Shown: one piece after another, positions 35,554 through 43,495 of the stretch
How positions within the stretch are numbered: position 1 is the first letter of the stretch
Layout: each line of letters starts with the position of its first letter
Assembly: GCA_963695415.1 (NCBI GenBank)
Contig: CAVOGL010000023.1
Coordinates: forward strand, 186,001 to 250,000
From: CAVXWV01 sp963695415
GTDB lineage: Bacteria > Chloroflexota > Anaerolineae > Anaerolineales > UBA4823
Length of the DNA: 64,000 nt
Direction of reading: 5' to 3'
Notes under the pieces: generated by a model
Told to the model about the DNA's origin: nothing
The model's database searches: none
What the model saw: only the letters and a program-made list of their open reading frames with translations
Translations under genes and position numbers: made by a program

Positions 35554-37039
35554 TTCTTCGTGGAGGGAGGCTGCTGAGGGTAGAGATGTCCGGGAGCGTC
35601 TGGTTGTCTGGCTGCCAGCTGTCCTGGAAGCTGCGCGGCGCGGGCTTCGGCAGGTCGCGGCTGGCGCCCCAACCGCTGAAAGCAGGCAGGCGCACCCAGT
35701 TTGAGCGGGGGAAGAACATTCTTGTCATCCTGCCAGCAGCTCTTTGAACAGCCCGGAAGCGGGATGGGTGCGCTGCCAGCCATCCAAACGCACGCAGCCC
35801 CCAATTCAATCCCGTGGAGATGCCGGTTGGTGAGAGGGTTGGTCCGGTCAGTCCATTTTCAGGCATCGTCCCGGCGCGCACGCGCAGCAGCAGGTCGGGC
35901 AAGGCGATGTCCACCGGGCAGGCATCCTGGCAGGCGCCGCACAGGCTGGAGGCCTGTGCTAAATTACTGTATTCTTTGAAATCGAATAATCCCGGCGAGA
36001 TCACCGAGCCGATGGGTCCGGAATAGGGGGTGGGTTTACCGCTGCTGCCCACGTAAGCATGACCGCCGATCTCTCGGAAGACCGGGCAGGCATTCAGACA
36101 CGAGCCGCAGCGGATGCAGTAGAGCGCTTCTTCGAGAGGCGAGTTTCGCAGCGCGGTCCTGCCGTTATCGATCAGGATGATGTGCCGCTGTTGGGCACCA
36201 TCGATCTCGCCGGGTTGGCGCGGACTGCGGATCAGGCTGGTGTAAACAGAGATCTTCTGCCCGCTGGAAGCCCGCGGCAGCAGGGACAGAATCAATGCCA
36301 GGTCGTCCAGGTCGCGCACCAGGCGTTCGCAGCCCATCAGGGCGATGTGCACGCGCGGCAGGGTGGTTGCCATGCGCCCGTTACCTTCGTTGGTCACCAG
36401 GCAGATCGAGCCTTCGGATGCTACACCAAAATTAACCCCGCTGATGCCCACGTCTGCCTCCAGAAAAGCGCTGCGCAGGGTTTTTCGGGCAAAAGCAGTT
36501 AATTCGGGCACATCTTCCGTATAGGCGCAGCCGAAGCAATCCGTGAAAAGTTGGGCTACGTCTATGCGGTTGAGATGCACCGCAGGGGTGAGCAGGTGAG
36601 AGGGCTTCTCACCGCGCAGCTGCACGATCCATTCTCCAAGGTCGGTTTCGGTGACCTGGCAGCCAGCGGCTTCAAGGGCAGCGTTGATATCCAGCTCCTC
36701 ACCGACCATGGTTTTGGATTTAACAACCCGCTTCCCGCCATTATCGGAGATGATCTTCAGCGCAGTGTGTACTGCCTCTGACGCATCCACAGCGCGGTGG
36801 ATGGTGAAGCCGTTTGCTTGTGCTTGGTTGGAAAACTGCTCCAGGTAAGAGTCAAGGTGAGAAATCACATCCTGGCGCACGGCGTGGGCGCGCTGGCGCA
36901 GGATTTGGGGGTCTTCCGGGAGACTTTCATAAGCTGCCAGACGGGCGGCGCGCCTGCGTATGGCATTATCGTCCAGGGCAGCCTGCAGACCCTGGTTCGC
37001 CAGAGATATTTTTATCTTTTGCTTAAACGGGTTTGCCAT
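35453..37039 (-). CDS. lutB: Lactate utilization iron-sulfur protein B
   Basis: 528 residues from ATG 37039. It combines a LUD domain (KTMVGEELDINAALEAAG, SGVNFGVASEGSICLVTNEGN) with two [4Fe-4S] motifs: CIRCGSCLNACPV and CGACQDACPV. The protein reaches the family end near GWGASRDLPKPAPRSF and then continues about 50 residues into the lutC region; that tail is unusual and could come from a base error. The gene order lutA-lutB-lutC indicates oxidation of lactate to pyruvate with electrons passed to the respiratory chain. Confidence 0.92.
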   Translation of the reverse strand: MANPFKQKIKISLANQGLQAALDDNAIRRRAARLAAYESLPEDPQILRQRAHAVRQDVISHLDSYLEQFSNQAQANGFTIHRAVDASEAVHTALKIISDNGGKRVVKSKTMVGEELDINAALEAAGCQVTETDLGEWIVQLRGEKPSHLLTPAVHLNRIDVAQLFTDCFGCAYTEDVPELTAFARKTLRSAFLEADVGISGVNFGVASEGSICLVTNEGNGRMATTLPRVHIALMGCERLVRDLDDLALILSLLPRASSGQKISVYTSLIRSPRQPGEIDGAQQRHIILIDNGRTALRNSPLEEALYCIRCGSCLNACPVFREIGGHAYVGSSGKPTPYSGPIGSVISPGLFDFKEYSNLAQASSLCGACQDACPVDIALPDLLLRVRAGTMPENGLTGPTLSPTGISTGLNWGLRAFGWLAAHPSRFRAVQRAAGRMTRMFFPRSNWVRLPAFSGWGASRDLPKPAPRSFQDSWQPDNQTLPDISTLSSLPPRRNDHHASRDDRHGTRLVKKIPAGVGVNRRQIRAV

Positions 37040-37829
37040 CGATTCCCGGTTTCGAGGATGGTGCGGTCTTGTTTTGTGCGCCTGGATCGAGGATGTGGGC
37101 GAGGTGCACTCCGCGTGGCTTTTGACCCTGGCGGTGTAAACCGCCGTTGATGTGGGTGATGCAGCCAGCATCGCATGCCACCACGACCTCCGCACCGCTT
37201 TCGTTGATGCTGCTGATTTTGCGCTCCAGCATGGCGGAGGAGATTTCAGGGTGTTCGACGGAAAAGATACCGCCAAACCCGCAGCAGGTCTCCGCTTCGG
37301 GTAGTTCCACCAATTCCGCCCCTCTTACCTTTGCAAGCAGCTGGCGCGGCTGGCGGTCGACGCCCAGGCCACGCAGCAGGTGGCAGGAGGGATGGTACGC
37401 CATGCGTGCGCTGGATGTGCAGTTCAGGTCGGTTATCTTGAGCACGTCAACGAGGAACTCGCTGAGTTCGAAAGTGCGTTCTGCCAGCGCCTCGGCGCGC
37501 GCCAGCCAGTCTTTGTCATTGGCGAAAAGTTCCAGGTAGCCGTGGCGCAGCATCGCCGCGCACGAGCCGGAGGGGACAACCACAGCGCCGGATGTCTGCT
37601 CAAAGGTGCGGATGGTGTGTTCGGCGGCGGGGCGCGCCTGGGCGCGCAGACCAGCGTTGAAGGCGGGCTGACCGCAGCAGGTCTGCCCTGCAGGCACCTC
37701 GACGCGCACCCCGGCACGGTTGAGCACGCGCACCACCGCTTCGGCGGTTTCGGGGTAGAAGGTGTCCAGCAGGCAGGTGACGAAGAGCTGCACGATGTCG
37801 GGTTTGTCGAGTTTGGGCATGTCAGACAT
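37023..37829 (-). CDS. lutA: Lactate utilization protein A (CCG-domain)
   Basis: 268 residues from ATG 37829 (a longer frame to 37901 has no support; ATG 37820 is also possible). Two cysteine-rich CCG motifs typical of heterodisulfide reductase-like subunits are visible: TCCGQPAFNAGLR and ETCCGFGGIFSV, each with partner cysteines upstream (VTCLLDTFYP, YHPSCHLLRGLG). First gene of the lutABC operon; it overlaps lutB by 17 bases. Confidence 0.92.
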   Translation of the reverse strand: MSDMPKLDKPDIVQLFVTCLLDTFYPETAEAVVRVLNRAGVRVEVPAGQTCCGQPAFNAGLRAQARPAAEHTIRTFEQTSGAVVVPSGSCAAMLRHGYLELFANDKDWLARAEALAERTFELSEFLVDVLKITDLNCTSSARMAYHPSCHLLRGLGVDRQPRQLLAKVRGAELVELPEAETCCGFGGIFSVEHPEISSAMLERKISSINESGAEVVVACDAGCITHINGGLHRQGQKPRGVHLAHILDPGAQNKTAPSSKPGIDGKPV

Positions 37830-38169
37830 GGGCACAATTCTATCACCACAGGAAACCTGTAGCGGCGACCCACCCGAATCAACCCAGTATTTGGCGGGCA
37901 AATTGCTCTTGAATACCCGGAAATCATCAGGAATGACGGGTCGCCGTTTGGGTGGCGGGGAGGCAAAGGGTTGACCAACGCAGGGCGAGCCGATATGAGG
38001 CTGAAGTGGTGGTTTTGGGGCGGGGTTGCCGTGCCAGACATGACCAGGGCAGGCGCGGGTGGCTCGCCACTACAAATGGCGGAGAGGCGGGTCGCTGTGC
38101 CAGAGATGGTCAGGGCAGGGCGGGTGGCGCCTCTACCTGGGTAGAGGGCGCCGCTACAAAATGGTCCGA
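37830..38169. other. Intergenic region with a degenerate repeated segment
   Basis: About 340 bases between moeZ and lutA, both on the minus strand. Two related stretches of about 60 bases, at about 38029-38077 and 38094-38165, share TGCCAGA(C/G)ATG, CAGGGCAG and a G(G/C)CGGGTGGC...CTACAAAATGG end, and a shorter relative lies near 37860. Long open frames crossing it on both strands look like high-GC artefacts. It may hold remnants of a small interspersed repeat. Confidence 0.45.
38126..38152 (-). terminator. Strong hairpin just downstream of moeZ
   Basis: GGCGCCTCTAC (38126-38136) pairs with GTAGAGGGCGCC (38141-38152) over eleven base pairs with one bulged G and a four-base loop. It lies 18 bases beyond the moeZ stop. 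There is no long T-run, so it may be a weak terminator or an mRNA 3' stabiliser. Confidence 0.5.
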
Positions 38170-39325
38170 TTAATACAGCGGCAGGGATGGGTCGATGTCG
38201 CTTGCCCAGGCGTTGATGCCGCCCTGCAGGTTCTTGACTTTGCGGAAACCGGCACTGACCAGCAGCTCGAGGGCGCGGGCGGACCGTGTGCCTGCCTTGC
38301 AGAAGACGACCATCTCTTCGGCGCTGTCGAGTTCTGACAGGCGCGAGGCAAGCTGCCCGAGGGGGATCAAGTCGGCACCTTCGATGTGCGAGATCTGCAG
38401 CTCGTGCGGCTCGCGCACGTCCAGCAGCTTCAGGCTGGTGCCGGATTTGAGCCGTTCCGCCAGCTCGGGGGCGGTGATGTCCCAACCGCTGCCCACGGCT
38501 CCATCTTCATGATCGTACCCCGGAACGCCGCAGAAGGCTTCATAGTCGATCAGTTCGGTCACTTCGGGGTTGTCGCTGCACACCTTGCAGTTCGGGTTCT
38601 TGCGCAGGCGCACGAACTCGAAGCTCATGTCGAGGGCATTGTAGAGCAGCAGCTTGCCGATAAGAGGTTCGCCAATGCCGAGGATGATCTTGAGCGCCTC
38701 GGTCGCCTGCAGCGTGCCGATGGTGCCCGGCAGGATGCCGAGTACACCGCCTTCAGCACATGAGGGGACCAGACCGGGCGGGGGCGGCTCTGGGAAAAGG
38801 CAGCGGTAGCAGGGACCGCGGCTGGCGTCGAAGACGCTGACCTGCCCGTCGAAACGGAAGATCGAGCCGTAGACATTGGGCTTTCCGGTGAGCACGCACA
38901 GGTCGTTGGTCAGGTAGCGGGTGGGGAAGTTGTCGGTGCCGTCGATGATCAGATCGTAGGACTCGGCGATGCGGAAGGCGTTCTCGGAGGTAAAAGGCTC
39001 GTTGTATACCTGCACATCGATATCCGGGTTGAGATCGAGCATTCGCTGGCGCGCCGAATTCAACCTTTAAAATCCCGATCGACTCCGTCCCGTGGATGAC
39101 CTGGCGCTGCAGGTTGGAATAGTCGACGACATCATAATCAACAAGCCCGATGCGCCCCACACCCGCGGCGGCGAGATACAGCGCCACCGGGGAGCCCAAC
39201 CCGCCGGTGCCGATGACCAGGATGGAGGCGGCTTTCAGCCTGCGCTGACCGTCCATGCCCACCTCCGGGATGAGCAGGTGGCGCGAGTAGCGCATAATTT
39301 CTTCGTGAGTGAGTTCAGGCAGCAT
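38170..39325 (-). CDS. moeZ: Sulfur-carrier adenylyltransferase/sulfurtransferase (MoeB/ThiF plus rhodanese), frameshifted
   Basis: An E1-like enzyme that adenylates the C-terminal Gly of a sulfur carrier and then converts it to a thiocarboxylate with its rhodanese domain. GTGGLGSPVALYLAAAG is the nucleotide loop. GTDNFPTRYLTND and the zinc cysteines (CYRCLFP, CKVCSDNP) follow, and the rhodanese active site is CKAGTRSARALEL. The frame breaks near 39056: removing one T from GAATTCGG restores KVESARQRMLDLNPDIDV. The joined product is 384 residues, like M. tuberculosis MoeZ. ATG 39325 overlaps the end of cysO. Confidence 0.9.
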
Positions 39326-39608
39326 GGGCTTGGTCTCGCCCACCGGCGATGCTGGGGATGATCATCAGGCGGTCATCTTCCTTCAGGGGAGTGTCTAACC
39401 CCTGCAGGTCCTTGACGCTGTTCTCACCTAGAAAAAGGTTGACAAAGGGGCGCAGGTCGCCTTCTTCGTTGTAGATATGGGATTTTAAAGCGGCGTGCTG
39501 GTTGACCAGGTCAGCCATGGCTTCGCCGACGCTTGACCCTTCCACTGCGATTTCGCGCTGGTTGTCTGCGTACACACGCAGCGGGGTAGGGATGCGGATT
39601 ACGGGCAT
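39315..39608 (-). CDS. cysO: CysO-like ubiquitin-fold sulfur carrier with a tail after the Gly-Gly
   Basis: 97 residues of the MoaD/ThiS/CysO fold: PVIRIPTPLRVYADNQ, then FVNLFLGEN and DDRLMIIPSIAGG. Carriers of this family must end in the Gly-Gly for activation, but here seven further residues (RDQAHAA) follow before the stop. The first tail codon is CGA at 39336-39338 (minus strand), one transition from TGA. Either a protease removes the tail (a JAMM protease is in the same cluster) or a base change removed the original stop. It lies between moeZ and a thioredoxin-like gene, in a cluster with cysM and mec. Confidence 0.85.
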   Translation of the reverse strand: MPVIRIPTPLRVYADNQREIAVEGSSVGEAMADLVNQHAALKSHIYNEEGDLRPFVNLFLGENSVKDLQGLDTPLKEDDRLMIIPSIAGGRDQAHAA

Positions 39609-39649
39609 ATGTTTGGTTCCTCCTTGGTATAAACTCCTGAGCGCTCATT

Positions 39650-40081
39650 TTACAGTGTTTCAAGCTGCTTGAGCAGTTTGTCTGTAGTGGCGACCCCGTG
39701 GTTCACGTGGCGCGGTTTCCCGTTTGAGTCGATGATGAAGGTGGTCGGCACACTGAGTACGCCCCAATGGCTGGCAATATCCGGCTGGTCGGATGCGTCG
39801 ACTTCGATCACCTGCAGGCAGTCTCCCAGCAGCTGCCAGACGCGTTCGATCGCCGGGCGCTGCACGGTTTTGCAAGGGGCGCAGTCTGGCGTGGTGAAAT
39901 ACAAAAGCAGGGGGATGCCTGACGCGGCGCCATCCAACCCGGGCATAGACCCGCCTGTTGTGCGCCTCCTGGAAGCTCTTGCCAGGACGTACCGGTTTAC
40001 CAGCCAATAAAGCACGAGGATGCTGGCAGCGATCCCTACGGACAGGATTGTGCGGTAGAGGATGTCGGCAGACATGGTCAT
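39650..40081 (-). CDS. Membrane-anchored thioredoxin-like protein
   Basis: 143 residues from ATG 40081, which overlaps the stop of the DUF4395 gene. One N-terminal transmembrane helix (TILSVGIAASILVLYWLV) is followed by a thioredoxin fold with TPDCAPCKTVQRP as active site and the cis-proline in SVPTTFIID. Likely faces the outside and exchanges disulfides. It is coupled to the DUF4395 protein, which also has a CxxC, suggesting a thiol relay across the membrane within the cysteine cluster. Confidence 0.85.
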   Translation of the reverse strand: MTMSADILYRTILSVGIAASILVLYWLVNRYVLARASRRRTTGGSMPGLDGAASGIPLLLYFTTPDCAPCKTVQRPAIERVWQLLGDCLQVIEVDASDQPDIASHWGVLSVPTTFIIDSNGKPRHVNHGVATTDKLLKQLETL

Positions 40082-40578
40082 CAAGCCTGATCCACCGTAA
40101 CATGCTTTGGGCGCCTGCCCGGGAAGGCGCCTTCAGGTGCGCTTTTTGTAAACAAAGGAACGTTCAGGCGAGCCAGCCAGTAATAGACAGCACAGCCCAC
40201 GCAGAACCCTCCAAAAGCGTTCAATGCTGCCAGGCTGATCACAATCCAGGACAAAACCCATCCGGCGACCTGGGCGCCAGCAAACAGAAACACCGCGCTG
40301 GCGCTGATAAAAATGGTAGCCAACAGCTGCGAAAAGCGGTGCGGTTCCGGGTGGTCAGGGATGACATCGGGTTTTACCCAGCCGAGTGGGCGCAGCAGAC
40401 GGGTATAAACGAAATCAAATGCGGGTCTGCGCCGGAACATGCCCGTAAGCAGGACGATAGCGATCAGAGCCACCAGTAAAGGGGTGTTCAATATGAACGC
40501 GACGATTAACAGCAGCAGCAGGGAAACCTGGCTGGTGCGAATCGCAGAATGGTCAACTTTCTCCAGTTCTTTTTCCAT
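40081..40578 (-). CDS. DUF4395 membrane protein
   Basis: 165 residues from ATG 40578, preceded by GAGG. It shows the DUF4395 pattern: the early DHSAIRTSQVSLLLLL segment, PHRFSQLLATIF, and a last membrane pair with FGGFCVGCAVYYWL, whose two cysteines sit at a membrane surface. About four transmembrane helices. DUF4395 genes often accompany thioredoxin-like and sulfur-transfer genes, as here, but the function is not established. Possible role: carrying reducing equivalents or sulfur across the membrane. Confidence 0.85.
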   Translation of the reverse strand: MEKELEKVDHSAIRTSQVSLLLLLIVAFILNTPLLVALIAIVLLTGMFRRRPAFDFVYTRLLRPLGWVKPDVIPDHPEPHRFSQLLATIFISASAVFLFAGAQVAGWVLSWIVISLAALNAFGGFCVGCAVYYWLARLNVPLFTKSAPEGAFPGRRPKHVTVDQA

Positions 40579-40623
40579 TGTGTACCTCGATAAAACCAAT
40601 AAATGATACTGACCGGGGATGGT

Positions 40624-41055
40624 TCAAGCGCTATCCGGGGTCAGGATATTTTCTTCCCAAAAAAGGCTGCGGTCGTCGCTCAGCCGCCAGGAACGCCGGG
40701 ACACAGACCGCCCGGAGCGCACGCTGGTGATCAAGTAAGAAAACCAGGGCAGCGCCCACTCACGGTCGAATTCAGACGGTTCATCCGGGTGGTCCGGATG
40801 GGAATGAAAAACACCGATTACATCCAAACCCAGGCGCAGGGCTTCATCCTCCGCCTTGAGCATATCCTGTGCGGTGATCAGGTAGCGGTTGTGCCTGGCT
40901 GCATCCTCGCGCGAGTTGGTGAGGGGAAAAATGCGCTCGACGATGCGTTCATCGGCTTCAACATAACCCAGCAGGAGCCCTGCCCCTTCCTCGGGATAGG
41001 CTTTCTCACCATGCTGGTTGATGTCTGTCAGGACTTGTGAGGGGATTTCAAGCAT
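40624..41055 (-). CDS. mec: JAMM/MPN metalloprotease, Mec-like
   Basis: 143 residues from ATG 41055 (GGAG nearby; a longer frame to 41097 overlaps cysM). The JAMM zinc site is seen as EEGAGLLLG (Glu) and FHSHPDHPDEPSEFD (HxHx7-type with Ser and Asp). In M. tuberculosis the homologous Mec+ cuts the newly formed cysteine off CysO. Here it stands between cysM and the DUF4395 gene on one strand, so the same role is likely. It may also trim the extra tail of the CysO-like carrier. Confidence 0.9.
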   Translation of the reverse strand: MLEIPSQVLTDINQHGEKAYPEEGAGLLLGYVEADERIVERIFPLTNSREDAARHNRYLITAQDMLKAEDEALRLGLDVIGVFHSHPDHPDEPSEFDREWALPWFSYLITSVRSGRSVSRRSWRLSDDRSLFWEENILTPDSA

Positions 41056-41081
41056 GAGGTTCTCCGTAAAATTCGAGAGCG

Positions 41082-42038
41082 TCAGTCTGCCCTCCACAGG
41101 GCATCATCGCTCAAATACTTGTAACCCGCATCGGGGAACACGGTGACAACAACCCCTTCATCCAGGGTCTCAGCGATGCGCAGCGCTGCCGCGGCCGCGG
41201 CGCCTGAAGAAATCCCAACGAACAGTCCCTCTTCGCGAGCCAACCGCCGGGTCATCGCATGGGCATCCTCGGAGCGCACTTCAACCTTTTCGTCAACGAA
41301 GGCAGGGTCATAAATAGCGGGCTTGATCGTAGTCGCCATGTGTTTCAAACCTTCCAGACCGTGGAAGGGTGAATCGGGTTGGACGGCGATGAGCCTGATA
41401 TCGGGGTTGTATTCGCGCAGTGCCAGCCCGGCGCCCGTCATCGTCCCTGAGGTGCCGAGTCCGGCGACGAAGTGGGTGACCTGGCTGCAGGTCTGCTGCA
41501 AGATCTCCGGTCCTGTGGAAGTGTAATGTGCCAGCCAGTTTGCGGGGTTGTCGTACTGGTTGGCATAGTAATACTTTTCAGGGTTTTCCGCTGCCATGCG
41601 CCGGGCTGTCTGGATGGCGCCATCTGAGCCGTCCAGCGGGTCGGTGAGAACCAGCTCTGCGCCCAGGACTCGCAGTATGGTGATGCGCTCGGGTGAAGCG
41701 TTGGCGGGAAGAGCCAGGGTTACGGGGATTCCCAGCACTGCGCCAAATGTAGCGTATGCGATCCCCATGTTGCCGGAGGTTGAATCCAGAAGGTGTTTGC
41801 CCTCGGTCAACATGCCTTCGGAGATGGCGGTGCGCAGGATGTTCAGAGCGGGGCGGTCCTTTACGGAGCCTCCCGGGTTGAACCACTCTGCTTTAGCCAG
41901 CACCTGCACACCCGGGGACAGGTGCTGGGTGATGCGCTGCAGGGGCAGCAGAGGCGTGTTGCCTACGTGCATGTCCAGGCTGCCTGCGCCGGGCGCCTGG
42001 ATAACCTGTGTTTGAGAAATTGTCAGTATGTTGTCCAT
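41082..42038 (-). CDS. cysM: Cysteine synthase, CysM-type
   Basis: PLP-dependent beta-replacement enzyme of 318 residues from ATG 42038. The PLP lysine lies in NPGGSVKDRPALNIL, the substrate loop is DSTSGNMGIAYA, and GTSGTMTGAGLALRE binds the cofactor phosphate. The neighbouring cysO, moeZ and mec genes show it should use O-phosphoserine or O-acetylserine with a thiocarboxylated CysO as sulfur donor, as in M. tuberculosis. It is the first gene of the cluster, behind a leader of about 280 bases. Confidence 0.92.
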   Translation of the reverse strand: MDNILTISQTQVIQAPGAGSLDMHVGNTPLLPLQRITQHLSPGVQVLAKAEWFNPGGSVKDRPALNILRTAISEGMLTEGKHLLDSTSGNMGIAYATFGAVLGIPVTLALPANASPERITILRVLGAELVLTDPLDGSDGAIQTARRMAAENPEKYYYANQYDNPANWLAHYTSTGPEILQQTCSQVTHFVAGLGTSGTMTGAGLALREYNPDIRLIAVQPDSPFHGLEGLKHMATTIKPAIYDPAFVDEKVEVRSEDAHAMTRRLAREEGLFVGISSGAAAAAALRIAETLDEGVVVTVFPDAGYKYLSDDALWRAD

Positions 42039-42080
42039 ATTATTCTGTACCATTTACCATCGAATTAATTACGTGTACTT

Positions 42081-42318
42081 AAAAAAACCAACAGACAAAC
42101 AAAAAGGGCACGCGGTGTGAATTGATGCACATTTGCCTGTCACCCGTCCGGAGACGGGATTGTGCACAAGCGGGGCCGCAGCCACCCTTCGTCAGTCTGT
42201 TGGTTCAGTATCAGCCGTATCTGAGCGACAGGGTGGTTACAAACCCCGCCTCAGACACATGCAAGAAAGCAATAAGTGATTATCCAATAGTCTAAATCCG
42301 ATTTTTATGACAAACTTC
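42081..42318 (-). ncRNA. Long structured leader upstream of cysM (candidate riboswitch or attenuator)
   Basis: Minus-strand RNA expected from about 42318. CCAACAGAC (42203-42195) pairs perfectly with GTCTGTTGG (42096-42088) and the second arm is followed by seven U (42087-42081), like a terminator that encloses about 98 bases. Inside are CCCGTC/GACGGG around a 4-base loop (42143-42158) and a GC-rich hairpin. A competing pairing joins CCACCCT (42236-42230) to AGGGTGG (42188-42182), with the terminator arm 42203-42195 in its loop. AGGGTGGC resembles the core of a T-box motif, but the rest of a T-box is not evident and I match no known riboswitch family. Confidence 0.5.
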
Positions 42319-42324
42319 GTAGTA

Positions 42325-42352
42325 ATTGTACCTGACTCCGTTCAGATGTCAA
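42325..42352 (-). promoter_or_regulatory. Promoter for the cysM cluster
   Basis: On the minus strand a perfect TTGACA (42352-42347) and TACAAT (42330-42325) are separated by 16 bases. Transcription would start near 42318, giving a leader of about 280 bases before cysM. Confidence 0.65.
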
Positions 42353-42400
42353 GACCGTTTCATGATGATTGTTTTGATGAGAGAAAAATAATGCGCAAGT

Positions 42401-42440
42401 GGACTCGGTTCCCCAATTGGACTCGGTTTGCCGAGTGAAC
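42401..42440. repeat. 18-bp tandem repeat downstream of the polysaccharide deacetylase gene
   Basis: GGACTCGGTTCCCCAATT (42401-42418) is followed by GGACTCGGTTTGCCGAGT (42419-42436) and a fragment GAACTCGG. It lies just outside the 3' end of the deacetylase gene. ACTCGG...CCGAGT within the second copy can form a short hairpin. Confidence 0.55.
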
Positions 42441-42454
42441 TCGGGGCCTGTGCT

Positions 42455-43495
42455 TTATCGCGTACCAGAAAATGCGTCCAGGTAGGCGCGGTGAAGGATT
42501 TCGGGGAGCTGGCGGCTGCCGTCCGGGTTGAACCAGGGAGATTCCGCCCAGATGCGGTTCATGATGAAATTGCGATCCTGCTTCAACGCCTTGGTGTCGA
42601 AGAATAAGCCCACCTGCGGGTTTCGTTTACGTATATCCGCCAGGAAATTACGGTCGACGCCATCCCCCGAATTTGGGAATGAGAAGGGCACGCTGAATTG
42701 ACCGGTGAGAGCCGCGACCGTTTCGCAGGATTCGACAATCTCGTCTTCCATTTCGGCTGGGGACAGGCGTCCCAGCTTGTGATGGCGGCGGCTGTGGGCG
42801 CCGATGGTGAACCCTTCGTGCGCCATGTTGCGCATCTGTTCGCTGGTGAGATAGGGCGTGTGCGCGCGCAGATAGGCAGCGATATCCACATCGATTGAAG
42901 CACAGATACGCTCGATCAGGATTTCATCGGTCAGGGATTTCATCCAGCGCAAAAAATCCTGCCTGTTAAAGAGCCTGACGCCAAATTCGCGGTTCAGCTC
43001 GATCAGTATTGGGCGCACCTGTTCGTCATCCTTGTTGAACATCTCCGAGATGCACAACGAGACCTTGTTGCGGTAATACATGGCATGATTATCGATAAAA
43101 CCAGTTGCCACAAAGAACGTGCAAGGGACCTGGTACTCCAGGAGCAGTGGGCGCACGATGTCGTAACACTCAGCGAAACCGTCATCGAAAGAGAGGTGCA
43201 GCAAGGTTTTTTGTGATGGCTGGCGTATTGAACCAATTTCGATGTTGGTGTGGAGCTCGGGATAATCAACTGTCTGAAAGTGTTCCAGGATGTAGAGCAG
43301 GTCTTTTTGGAACAACTCGATGGGACGCTGCTGGTAGAGGTACTGGATATGGGCTGGAGGGTTGGGGGCGACTACGTGGTAAAAGAGCCCGATGGCTGTG
43401 CGCGGCACGAGAGATTGCAGTGTTTTCAGGGGTAAATGGCTGGATGTTTTGCGCAGCACCTTGCGCAGGAGTCGTTTCGGGTTCAGGTTTGTCAT
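42455..43495 (-). CDS. Polysaccharide deacetylase (NodB-type)
   Basis: 346 residues of the carbohydrate esterase 4 family. The metal and catalytic motif is HLSFDDGFAECYD, and the zinc histidines lie in FTIGAHSRRHHKLG. The family's later motif region (SFPNSGDGVD) is recognisable. No signal peptide is evident. Likely removes N-acetyl or O-acetyl groups from a cell envelope or exported polysaccharide. Its ATG overlaps the stop of the GNAT gene upstream, so they are coupled. Confidence 0.88.
   Translation of the reverse strand: MTNLNPKRLLRKVLRKTSSHLPLKTLQSLVPRTAIGLFYHVVAPNPPAHIQYLYQQRPIELFQKDLLYILEHFQTVDYPELHTNIEIGSIRQPSQKTLLHLSFDDGFAECYDIVRPLLLEYQVPCTFFVATGFIDNHAMYYRNKVSLCISEMFNKDDEQVRPILIELNREFGVRLFNRQDFLRWMKSLTDEILIERICASIDVDIAAYLRAHTPYLTSEQMRNMAHEGFTIGAHSRRHHKLGRLSPAEMEDEIVESCETVAALTGQFSVPFSFPNSGDGVDRNFLADIRKRNPQVGLFFDTKALKQDRNFIMNRIWAESPWFNPDGSRQLPEILHRAYLDAFSGTR

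Noticed and set aside
37433..38485. A 350-codon minus-strand frame covering the gap between lutA and moeZ
   Set aside because: It overlaps parts of both genes in another frame and its sequence is a low-quality Pro/Arg/Ala mix. The gap is better described as repeats.
42176..42203. A standard T-box riboswitch upstream of cysM
   Set aside because: AGGGTGGC is present, but the following ACCGCG is not in place, the distance to the terminator is too long and no stem I with a specifier loop was found.
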